Source: Bordetella parapertussis (GTDB lineage Bacteria > Pseudomonadota > Gammaproteobacteria > Burkholderiales > Burkholderiaceae). Taken from it: 8,054 nucleotides of DNA. A model generated the notes under the pieces. It was not told the DNA's origin and did not search any database. It saw nothing but the letters and a program-made list of their open reading frames with translations. The DNA lies in assembly GCA_945901665.1 (NCBI GenBank), contig CAMDLJ010000107.1:1-8054 (forward strand), read 5' to 3'. A program made the translations under genes and the position numbers. This document shows positions 1 through 6,179 of the stretch, one piece after another (position 1 is the first letter of the stretch; every line of letters begins with the position of its first letter).

Positions 1-183
1 CTCTTGGCGTTGCGTCACATGGCGGCTGGTACCAGGGCGGCGGCGGTCCAGGTCGTGCTGGATGTCGGCCTCGCTCAAGGCCATGCCCGGTGGGCAGCCG
101 TCAATCACACAGCCAATGGCCGGGCCGTGGGATTCACCAAAGTTGGTGACTGCGAAAAGGGTGCCAAAGGTGTTGCCGCTCAT
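1..183 (-). CDS. aroC: Chorismate synthase, N-terminal part (runs off the left edge)
   Basis: Chorismate synthase converts 5-enolpyruvylshikimate-3-phosphate to chorismate, the last step of the shikimate pathway, using reduced FMN in the cytosol. The minus strand from 183 to the window edge reads 61 codons without a stop, beginning [10 protein letters not shown]. Residues 17-32 ([16 protein letters not shown]) match chorismate synthase signature 1, including the conserved active-site His of GESHG. Residues 47-58 ([12 protein letters not shown]) match the conserved segment that follows. About 300 residues are missing beyond the edge. I chose the ATG at 183 because the family normally begins MSGN. 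An in-frame ATG at 192 would add MDR and lies only two bases after an AGGGA, too close for a good ribosome site. The gene is divergent from the GST gene, with 88 bases between. The identification is very secure for a fragment. Confidence 0.95.
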   Translation of the reverse strand, partial: MSGNTFGTLFAVTNFGESHGPAIGCVIDGCPPGMALSEADIQHDLDRRRPGTSRHVTQRQE

Positions 184-241
184 GCGATCCATTATCCCTG
201 AGCGCCAAGATGCTCACCCTGCAAGCCGGATTCCTTTATGC

Positions 242-260
242 TTGACCACTTGTTGACCAC
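242..260 (+). repeat. Tandem direct repeat TTGACCAC x2, 11-base period, upstream of the GST gene
   Basis: TTGACCAC occurs at 242-249 and again at 253-260, separated by TTG, so the two copies sit 11 bases apart, about one helical turn. They end just before the GGAAG ribosome site (261-265) of the GST gene and lie in the only spacer between aroC and that gene. Direct repeats with this spacing are a common arrangement for response-regulator-type binding sites. That role is inference, and the pair could be chance. Confidence 0.3.
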
Positions 261-271
261 GGAAGTACAAA

Positions 272-1153
272 ATGTCTGACGCCACCCCCTACACACCGCC
301 CAAAGTTTGGACCTGGGACCAAGCCAATGGGGGTCAATTTGCCAACATCAACCGTCCGATGTCGGGGGCAACCCATGAAAAGTCTTTGCCCATTGGTAAA
401 CACCCCATGCAGCTGTACTCACTGGGCACCCCCAACGGGATCAAGGTCACCATCATGCTCGAGGAGCTGCTGGCCTTGGGCCACAGTGGGGCTGAATACG
501 ATGCATGGTTGGTTCGCATCCGCGACGGCCATCAATTTGGCAGCGGCTTTGTCGAGGTCAACCCCAATTCCAAAATCCCTGCGCTGATGGACCGCAGCGG
601 TACGCAACCTGTTCGGGTGTTTGAATCGGGCGCAATTTTGATGTACCTGGCCGAAAAATTTAATGCATTTTTGCCCACCGATCTGGCCCAGCGTGCCGAA
701 TGCCTGTCGTGGCTGTTTTGGCAAATGGGCAGTGCCCCCTATTTGGGTGGCGGCTTTGGCCACTTCTACGCCTACGCACCGTTCAAGATCGAATACGCCA
801 TCGACCGCTTTGCCATGGAGGTCAAACGCCAATTGGATGTGCTCAACCAACGTTTGGCAAACCACCGCTTCATCTGTGGCGACACCTACACCATTGCCGA
901 CATGGCCATTTGGCCCTGGTATGGCGCCACCGCCAAAGGGCAAATGTATGAGGGCGGCGAGTTTTTAAGTGTGCACGAATACACCCATGTGCTGCGCTGG
1001 ACCGATGAGGTGGCACAGCGCCCTGCCGTGCAGCGCGGCCGCAAAGTCAACCGGGTCACCGGCCCCTTGGAAGACCAATTGCATGAGCGCCACGATGCCC
1101 GCGACTTTGACACCCAAACCCAAGACAAACAGGCTGGGAAGGCCCCCCAATGA
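272..1153 (+). CDS. yghU: Glutathione S-transferase, YghU type (GSH-dependent disulfide-bond oxidoreductase)
   Basis: The 293-residue product closely resembles Escherichia coli YghU (about 288 residues), a Nu-class GST homologue that binds two glutathiones and has disulfide-bond reductase activity and organic hydroperoxide activity. The YghU-type N-terminal extension is present (KVWTWDQANGG, then ANINRP and THEKSLP, residues 11-40). The thioredoxin-fold domain follows, with the TPNG motif at 53-56 carrying the Thr/Asn that contact GSH in this class. NPNSKIPAL (97-105) holds the cis-proline, and ESG (118-120) is the usual gamma-glutamyl binding site. The all-helical C-terminal domain contains GGGFGHFY (159-166), the N-capping-type GDTYTIADMAIWPW (203-216) and the conserved ending QLHERHDARDF. 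A GGAAG ribosome site lies six bases before the ATG. The stop overlaps the next start as ATGA, so the two genes are probably co-translated. Cytosolic. Confidence 0.96.
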   Translation: MSDATPYTPPKVWTWDQANGGQFANINRPMSGATHEKSLPIGKHPMQLYSLGTPNGIKVTIMLEELLALGHSGAEYDAWLVRIRDGHQFGSGFVEVNPNSKIPALMDRSGTQPVRVFESGAILMYLAEKFNAFLPTDLAQRAECLSWLFWQMGSAPYLGGGFGHFYAYAPFKIEYAIDRFAMEVKRQLDVLNQRLANHRFICGDTYTIADMAIWPWYGATAKGQMYEGGEFLSVHEYTHVLRWTDEVAQRPAVQRGRKVNRVTGPLEDQLHERHDARDFDTQTQDKQAGKAPQ

Positions 1154-1995
1154 ATGCGCCCCACCCGCTTGACTCAGCCAACCCGGCAGATGGTTTGGTG
1201 CCCACGGCAAAGGGTTCACTGGCAAGCAGTGCAACGGCCCCCATCGACGACGCCGAATGGCAACTTCGCCTCAGGTTGGCCGCAGCCTACCGCGCAGTCG
1301 ACCATTTTGGTTGGTCCGAGCTGACGGCCAACCACATTTCACTCCGGGTGCGGAGCGAACCCTCAGAGTTCTTGATCAATCCCTATGGGTTGCTGTATTC
1401 AGAAATCACCGCATCCAATTTGGTTCGCATCGATGGTGACGGCCATGTGCTCACCCCCACCGAATACCCCATCAACCCGGCCGGGTTCAACATCCACGCC
1501 GCCATCCACAACGCGCGTGCCGATGCGCACTGTGTGTTGCATGTGCACACGGTTGCAGGCATGGCGGTGTCTTGCTTGAAAGATGGTTTGTTGCCGCTCA
1601 CACTGGAAGGCACCGACTTTCACAACCGCATTGGTTACCACGACTTTGAAGGACCCAGCCTGGAGGTGGATGAAAGGAGCCGTTTGGTGGCTGCACTGGG
1701 CAACAACGTGGCCTTGGTCCTACGCAACCATGGCCTGCTCACGGTGGGTGAAACCGTCGACTCTGCTTTTTTGCGCATGTACCGACTGATGCTGGCCTGC
1801 CAAGTGCAAATGCAGGTGATGATGTCTGGTCAAGCATTCACCCGACTGAGCGATGACATCCTAGAAAAATCCGCACAACGCCACGAATGGTTTTTTCGCA
1901 TCGGGCCCGGTGGCTCACGCATAGGTCACGGCGAATTGGATTTTTCAGCCGTGATGCGCTTGATGGCCAAGATAGACCCTTCTTACCAAACCTGA
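1150..1995 (+). CDS. Class II aldolase/adducin-fold protein, probably not an active aldolase
   Basis: The 281-residue product belongs to the class II aldolase/adducin family, zinc-dependent enzymes such as fuculose-1-phosphate aldolase plus the non-enzymatic adducin head domain. Visible landmarks are NHISLR (61-66), HVH at 131-133, which gives the first two metal-ligand histidines, and RNHGLLTVG (192-200) with the third, His194. The stretch AGFNIHAAIH (111-120) lines up with the fuculose aldolase segment that carries catalytic Glu73. By spacing from HVH, that Glu position falls on Gly112. Adducin has a very similar AGF-x-x-H-x-AI segment, so this is the adducin-like branch: metal binding looks possible, but retro-aldol chemistry by the usual mechanism does not. 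The first 35 residues are a low-complexity extension. The start overlaps the GST stop (ATGA). The substrate is unknown. A second ATG at 1154 is out of frame. The convergent neighbour ends nine bases away. Confidence 0.9.
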   Translation: MNAPHPLDSANPADGLVPTAKGSLASSATAPIDDAEWQLRLRLAAAYRAVDHFGWSELTANHISLRVRSEPSEFLINPYGLLYSEITASNLVRIDGDGHVLTPTEYPINPAGFNIHAAIHNARADAHCVLHVHTVAGMAVSCLKDGLLPLTLEGTDFHNRIGYHDFEGPSLEVDERSRLVAALGNNVALVLRNHGLLTVGETVDSAFLRMYRLMLACQVQMQVMMSGQAFTRLSDDILEKSAQRHEWFFRIGPGGSRIGHGELDFSAVMRLMAKIDPSYQT

Positions 1996-2004
1996 CCCAT
2001 CCGT

Positions 2005-2889
2005 TTATTTGCCAAATCCCAAAATCCCTGCCTTCATGGATCTGGGATCGCGCATTTCGCAGCGCCCTGACATCACCGCCAGGTAAAAGTCCATCAAGTG
2101 GCGGTTGAAGGTGTCGGGGTCTTCCAAGTTGTTGGTGTGCCCCGCCCGAGGCAGCACCACCAAGGAGGCACTGCGGATGTGGCGCTTCATGAGCAAAGCC
2201 GGCTCCAAGCAAGGGTCGTCTTCGTCGCCGGTGATGATCAAGACTGGCGTCTGGATGGCCTTCATGCCTTCAACCAAGTCCCACAGCGATGGCCGCATTT
2301 TCTGCACCCCCAGCAGCGTGTTGGCCGATCCCAGCGGGCTGTGCTCGGCCATTTGGGCCGCAAATTCGGCCCAACCGCGGGGGTCTTTGTTTTGAAACTG
2401 CACCCGCGTCGGTCCCATGGTGTACTTGCGCGCGGCCTCAATGGGCCCAGCTTGATGAAACATCGCCGCTGCGGCATCCGCCTCGGCCTGAAACACCGCG
2501 CGCTGATCGGGTTCGGCCCCATAACCGCAACCAGCGATGACCAATGACAGCACACGATCGGGGTGGTGGATGCCCATGTGCAAGCTGGCAAAGCCACCCA
2601 TGGACAAGCCCACCACATGGGCCTGGGCAATTCCCAAATGGTCGAGCACTGCGACGATGTCTTGCACCGCCCGCGCTTGCGAGTAAGCCGCTGGGTCAGC
2701 GGGCACGTCAGAGGGCAAATAACCCCGGGCCGAAAAAGTGATGCAGTGGAAGTAACGCGAAAAAAACCGCATCTGCGGCTCCCAACTGCGCCAGTCACCC
2801 GCAAACTCATGCACAAACACCAGCGCTTGGCCCGTGCCTGCCTCTTCGAAATACAGCTTCACGCCGTCATCTGTGGTTGCAAATGCCAT
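2005..2889 (-). CDS. Alpha/beta-fold hydrolase with HEFAG oxyanion motif
   Basis: The 294-residue product is a soluble alpha/beta hydrolase. The nucleophile elbow is GLSMGG (94-99) with Ser96. The probable acid lies in GDEDDP (221-226), Asp222 or Asp224, and the catalytic His is His251 in AGHTNNLEDP. The oxyanion-hole strand reads VFVHEFAGDW (24-33), with HE in place of the usual HG. It is followed by FSARGYLPSDVP (52-63), a combination I recall from a Burkholderiales subgroup of uncharacterised hydrolases. No signal peptide is seen. Its ATG starts one base after the stop of the MFS transporter gene (TGA-C-ATG), and its GGAGG ribosome site lies inside the end of that gene, so translation is probably coupled. 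The substrate cannot be read from the sequence. The partner gene suggests, by inference only, that it acts on a compound the transporter moves. Confidence 0.9.
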   Translation of the reverse strand: MAFATTDDGVKLYFEEAGTGQALVFVHEFAGDWRSWEPQMRFFSRYFHCITFSARGYLPSDVPADPAAYSQARAVQDIVAVLDHLGIAQAHVVGLSMGGFASLHMGIHHPDRVLSLVIAGCGYGAEPDQRAVFQAEADAAAAMFHQAGPIEAARKYTMGPTRVQFQNKDPRGWAEFAAQMAEHSPLGSANTLLGVQKMRPSLWDLVEGMKAIQTPVLIITGDEDDPCLEPALLMKRHIRSASLVVLPRAGHTNNLEDPDTFNRHLMDFYLAVMSGRCEMRDPRSMKAGILGFGK

Positions 2890-2890
2890 G

Positions 2891-4174
2891 TCATGCCTCC
2901 ATGGGTTTGGTTTTCAAGTGGCGCCAGCCCAACAGGCCTGCCGTGGCCAACAGCATAACCATAAAAAACCAGGGCCACCATTGCAAAGACTGGGCAAACA
3001 CCGCCATGTCCTGGGCAGAAAGATGCATGTCCTGGGCCAACCATGCCGTGTGCCAACCAAACAGCAAGGTCATGCCGCCGTAGGCCAGGTTCATGCTCAA
3101 GCCCCGAAAACTCAAAGCCGTGGCCCGCTGCTCAGACGGCACAATGGCATTCATATAGTGTGACAAAAAGAAGTGCAAAAAACGCATGCCCACAAACAAG
3201 GGCACCACCCCCAGCACGCCCCACCAACCCGGTGTGGCCCGGGCCGCACCCCACAAGCCCAACCACAGCAGCGCGCCCAAGCCCACAAAATTGATCACCC
3301 CACTCAGCCGCAAAGTGGCCCATTTCATGGACGACGCCAGCAACAAGCCCAACAAGGCAGTGGCGCTGCCAATCACACCCAACCAAGCATCTTCAATCCC
3401 AATCAAGCGGTAAAAGTTGCTGTTCACCGTCATGAACACACGCACCAAGCTGTCAAACACCAAGCCCACCACGATCAACGCAAAAGCGATTTGTGAATGC
3501 CAAATCCAAGCTCCCGTGCGCAAAATATCGCGCCAAGTGCCCCCGATGCTCAGCCACAAAGATTGTTTGGGTGGGGGCAGCCACGATTCAGTCATGCGCC
3601 AAGCCACCGCCAGGCAAGCCAGCGCACTGATCAAACACAAGACCACCGGCCATTTGGTCCATTGGGTGTACAGCCAAGCACCGCTGATCGATGTGAAGAC
3701 CACACCGATTGCCGAATAGCGCATCAACTGGGCCATCACGCTGGGCCACAAGGTGGTGCGCGTTGCGGGGGGTAGCGAGTCATAGGCCAGGGCTTCGTCT
3801 GCACCACTGGCACAGGCCTCGGCAGCGCCGCTCAAAATTCGGTTGAAGACAAAGAGCCAAAACACCACCTCGGGCTGGCCGGGTTGCATGGCGCACAACA
3901 CCAGCATCTCCAACACCATCAACACACTGGCCGCAATGACCAAGGGGCGACGCCCATACCGATCGGCCAAGGCGCCGCTGGGCACCTCCAACAACACAAT
4001 GGTCACCGCCCACACCACATTGAGCGCAGCAAATTCACCCAGGCTCAGGCCCAAATCCAAAAACAAAATGGTGAAGATCGGGTAGTAAAAACGGGCATTG
4101 AACAACACCCGAAACCAAATGAACAAACGCGCGGTGGCAGACATGGGCAAGAAAGGATCAATCAAGGGTTGCAT
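2891..4174 (-). CDS. Major facilitator superfamily transporter (12 predicted helices)
   Basis: The 427-residue inner-membrane protein shows about twelve hydrophobic helices, roughly at residues 17-39, 45-66, 78-96, 102-121, 148-168, 175-193, 227-247, 264-281, 290-310, 319-339, 360-378 and 398-417. The loop between helices 2 and 3 carries the MFS motif A, GALADRYGRRP (67-77). The GADEALAYDSLP stretch (124-135) is shared with a subgroup of bacterial drug-efflux-like MFS proteins. The long central loop at about 196-220 separates the two six-helix halves. The start at 4174 is preferred because a GGGTGG lies about seven bases upstream. The next in-frame ATG, at 4144, has no ribosome site and would still keep helix 1. 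The gene follows the CBS-domain gene by 86 bases and is followed after one base by the hydrolase. The substrate is unknown; export is more likely than import by family resemblance. Confidence 0.9.
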   Translation of the reverse strand: MQPLIDPFLPMSATARLFIWFRVLFNARFYYPIFTILFLDLGLSLGEFAALNVVWAVTIVLLEVPSGALADRYGRRPLVIAASVLMVLEMLVLCAMQPGQPEVVFWLFVFNRILSGAAEACASGADEALAYDSLPPATRTTLWPSVMAQLMRYSAIGVVFTSISGAWLYTQWTKWPVVLCLISALACLAVAWRMTESWLPPPKQSLWLSIGGTWRDILRTGAWIWHSQIAFALIVVGLVFDSLVRVFMTVNSNFYRLIGIEDAWLGVIGSATALLGLLLASSMKWATLRLSGVINFVGLGALLWLGLWGAARATPGWWGVLGVVPLFVGMRFLHFFLSHYMNAIVPSEQRATALSFRGLSMNLAYGGMTLLFGWHTAWLAQDMHLSAQDMAVFAQSLQWWPWFFMVMLLATAGLLGWRHLKTKPMEA

Positions 4175-4193
4175 CCGTGAACCACCCAGCAGG

Positions 4194-4228
4194 GCCTGAG
4201 GCTGCAGTCAGGCTTGCACCAAAGCAAG
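4194..4228 (-). other. Two small overlapping hairpins between the CBS and MFS genes
   Basis: GCCTGA (4194-4199) pairs with TCAGGC (4208-4213) around an eight-base loop. CTTGC (4213-4217) pairs with GCAAG (4224-4228) around six bases. The two stems share one base, so both probably could not be fully formed at once. Neither is followed by a T tract on either strand, so this is not a convincing intrinsic terminator. It could be a weak pause site or processing site in the 86-base gap, or chance. Confidence 0.25.
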
Positions 4229-4260
4229 AAGATCGATGGGGGAACAAGTCGCGCGCGGGC

Positions 4261-4728
4261 TCAGGCCTGGGGCACAGGCGTCGATGAGCCTGGTTCGGTG
4301 GGCCAATCGCGGATGTAGGCTTTGAGCATCTTGTTCTCAAAGTTTTGGCTGTCGACCACGGTTTTGGCCACATCGTAAAAGCTGATCACACCCATCAGCA
4401 TGCGGCTGCTCATCACCGGCATGTAGCGGGCATGGCGCTCAAGCATCATGCGGCGCACCTCATCGAGCTCGGTCTCGGGTGAGCAGGTCAAGGGGTGGTC
4501 GTCCATGGCCCCGCGCACCGTGGTGTCGCCCACTTGACCGCCATTTTTCACAATGGCCAAAATCACCTCGCGAAAGGTCAGCATGCCGGCCAAATCGCCA
4601 TGGTCCATGACCACCAATGAGCCCAGGTCTTTTTCGGCCATGATTTCCACCGCGCGTGACAAAGGCTCCAAAGGCGCCATGGTGAACAATGTGCTGCCCT
4701 TGACGCGCAAAATGTCGCTGACTTTCAT
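4261..4728 (-). CDS. CBS-domain pair protein (two tandem CBS domains)
   Basis: The 155-residue cytosolic protein is essentially a stand-alone Bateman module. CBS domain 1 spans about residues 5-60, with AVEIMAEKDLGSLVVMD (26-42) and GMLTFREV (48-55). CBS domain 2 spans about 72-125, with TELDEVRRMMLERHARYMPVM and GVISFYDV (113-120). Both domains end with the T/S-x-x-D/E pattern (Thr51 to Glu54, Ser116 to Asp119) that in many CBS proteins contacts the ribose of adenine nucleotides, so a role as an AMP/ATP or SAM sensor is plausible but unproven. The C-terminal MLKAYIRDWP followed by a Pro/Ser tail recalls Burkholderiales relatives. AAGGAG lies eight bases before the ATG, a strong ribosome site. 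The gene is divergent from metY. The MFS gene lies 86 bases downstream on the same strand and may be co-transcribed. No catalytic domain is attached, so it probably works by binding a partner or ligand. Confidence 0.93.
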   Translation of the reverse strand: MKVSDILRVKGSTLFTMAPLEPLSRAVEIMAEKDLGSLVVMDHGDLAGMLTFREVILAIVKNGGQVGDTTVRGAMDDHPLTCSPETELDEVRRMMLERHARYMPVMSSRMLMGVISFYDVAKTVVDSQNFENKMLKAYIRDWPTEPGSSTPVPQA

Positions 4729-4838
4729 GGATGTGCTCCTTGCTAGGGGACCGTGGCCACCTGGTATTTATGCAAGGAATATAGCCCACAATGGGCTTTG
4801 AAAACCGCTTTTTCCACTGCGTTTGATGAGAGAACCCC
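4729..4838. promoter_or_regulatory. Divergent promoter region between CBS gene and metY, with a perfect 15-bp inverted repeat
   Basis: This 110-base spacer must hold the start signals for both divergent genes. It contains AGCCCA (4783-4788) and TGGGCT (4792-4797) around CAA, a perfect inverted repeat of 15 bases. On the minus strand a TATATT (4783-4778) abuts the repeat and could be the -10 box of the CBS gene, with no good -35. The metY ATG has only a weak GAGAG (4828-4832) ribosome site. I see no recognisable SAM or SAH riboswitch or Met-box. Operator function for the repeat is inference. Confidence 0.4.
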
Positions 4839-6179
4839 ATGCCTGGTTACGCCGACCCCCACTTTGACACCCTGAGCCTGCATGCGGGCGCCGGGCCCGA
4901 CCCCAGCACGGGTGCACGCGCCGTGCCCATCCACCTGAGCACATCGTTTGTATTCGAGTCCAGCGAGCATGCGGCTTCGTTGTTCAACCTCGAGCGCGCA
5001 GGCCATGTGTACAGCCGCATCAGCAACCCCACCACCGCGGTGTTCGAGCAGCGCATCGCTGCATTGGAGGGCGGCATTGGCGCGATCGCCACCGCCAGCG
5101 GCCAAGCCGCGCTGCACCTGAGTGTGGCCACCTTGATGGGCGCGGGTTCGCACATCGTCGCCAGCTCCGCTTTGTATGGCGGCTCGCACAACCTGCTGCA
5201 CTACACCCTGCGCCGATTTGGCATTGAGACCACCTTTGTCAAACCGGGCAACATTGACGCTTGGCGGGCCGCCATCCAGCCCAACACCAAGCTGCTGTTT
5301 GGCGAGTCGGTGGGCAACCCAGGCTTGGACGTGCTGGACATCCCCACCATTTCGCAAATCGCCCATGACAACGGCGTGCCGCTGTTGGTCGACGCCACTC
5401 TAAGCACACCTTATTTGATCAAGCCCCTGTCTTTGGGCGCCGATTTGGTCTACCACTCGGCGACCAAGTTTTTGAGCGGCCACGGCACGGTGATTGGTGG
5501 CGTGGTGATCGATGGCGGCTCGTTTGATTGGGAGGCCAGCGGCAAATTCCCCGAACTCTCCGAGCCCTACGAAGGTTTTCACAACATGGTGTTCACCGAA
5601 GAGAGCACGGTGGGTGCGTTTTTGCTGCGGGCGCGGCGCGAGGGCTTGCGCGACTTTGGCGCCTGTTTAAGCCCGCATTCGGCGTGGCTGATTTTGCAAG
5701 GCATGGAAACGCTGTCGCTGCGCATGGATCGCCACTTGGCCAACACCGAAAAAGTGGTGGCGTTTTTGGCGGCCCATCCCCTGGTGTCGCGGGTGGGGCA
5801 CCCTCTGATGCCCGACCACCCCAGCCATGCTTTGGCACAAAAATTATTGAAGGGTGGCGCATGCGGTGCGGGCTCTGTCTTCAGCTTTGACATCAAAGGT
5901 TCCCGCGCACAGGGCCGTGCGTTCATTGAAGCGCTGAAAATTTTCAGCCACTTGGCCAATGTGGGCGACAGCAAATCCTTGGTGATCCACCCTGCCAGCA
6001 CCACGCATTTCCGCATGAGCGACGAGGCACTGGCGCAAGCCGGTATTGGTGCGGGCACCATCCGTTTGTCGGTGGGTTTGGAAGACGCCGATGATTTGAT
6101 TGACGACTTGAAGCGGGCCCTGAAGGCCGCCGAAAAAGCCGCTGAAAAATCCACCACACCAAGCCAGGGGGCCGCATGA
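4839..6179 (+). CDS. metY: O-acetylhomoserine sulfhydrylase-type PLP enzyme (O-acetylhomoserine aminocarboxypropyltransferase)
   Basis: The 446-residue product is a Cys/Met-metabolism PLP enzyme of fold type I. It has the length and internal insertions of MetY, which makes homocysteine directly from O-acetylhomoserine and sulfide; cystathionine gamma-synthase is nearer 390 residues. Landmarks are LHAGAGPDPSTGARAVPIH (14-32), the inter-subunit phosphate-binding YSRISNPT (58-65), ASGQAA (86-91) for the phosphate loop, VDAT (184-187) with Asp185 for the pyridine nitrogen, and HSATKFLSGHG (206-216) with Lys210 as the Schiff-base lysine. The MetY-type region GKFPELSEPYEGFH (235-248) and the C-terminal HLANVGDSKSLVIHPASTTH (371-390) follow. 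The residue after Asp185 is Ala where many family members have Asn or Ser. An Ala/Lys/Glu-rich tail ends the protein. The stop overlaps the next start as ATGA. O-succinylhomoserine as the true substrate (MetZ-like) cannot be excluded. Confidence 0.93.
   Translation: MPGYADPHFDTLSLHAGAGPDPSTGARAVPIHLSTSFVFESSEHAASLFNLERAGHVYSRISNPTTAVFEQRIAALEGGIGAIATASGQAALHLSVATLMGAGSHIVASSALYGGSHNLLHYTLRRFGIETTFVKPGNIDAWRAAIQPNTKLLFGESVGNPGLDVLDIPTISQIAHDNGVPLLVDATLSTPYLIKPLSLGADLVYHSATKFLSGHGTVIGGVVIDGGSFDWEASGKFPELSEPYEGFHNMVFTEESTVGAFLLRARREGLRDFGACLSPHSAWLILQGMETLSLRMDRHLANTEKVVAFLAAHPLVSRVGHPLMPDHPSHALAQKLLKGGACGAGSVFSFDIKGSRAQGRAFIEALKIFSHLANVGDSKSLVIHPASTTHFRMSDEALAQAGIGAGTIRLSVGLEDADDLIDDLKRALKAAEKAAEKSTTPSQGAA

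Noticed and set aside
4..256. Two short plus-strand open frames at the left edge
   Set aside because: They are antisense to the unmistakable chorismate synthase N-terminus.
419..943. Minus-strand open frame of 174 codons inside yghU
   Set aside because: It is antisense to a highly conserved gene, with no recognisable motif and no ribosome site of note.
2262..2816. Second minus-strand frame of 184 codons overlapping the alpha/beta hydrolase
   Set aside because: It is out of frame with the clear hydrolase reading and shows Trp/Arg/Cys-rich nonsense composition.
4194..4228. Rho-independent terminator after the CBS gene
   Set aside because: The stems are only 5-6 bp and no T tract follows on the minus strand.
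4729..4838. SAM/SAH riboswitch upstream of metY
   Set aside because: I could not find the conserved stems or cores of known classes in this 110-base spacer; only the 15-bp inverted repeat is present.
4743..5366. Minus-strand open frame of 207 codons across the divergent promoter and metY start
   Set aside because: It is antisense to the conserved MetY N-terminus and has no domain signal. The CBS gene already accounts for the minus strand.
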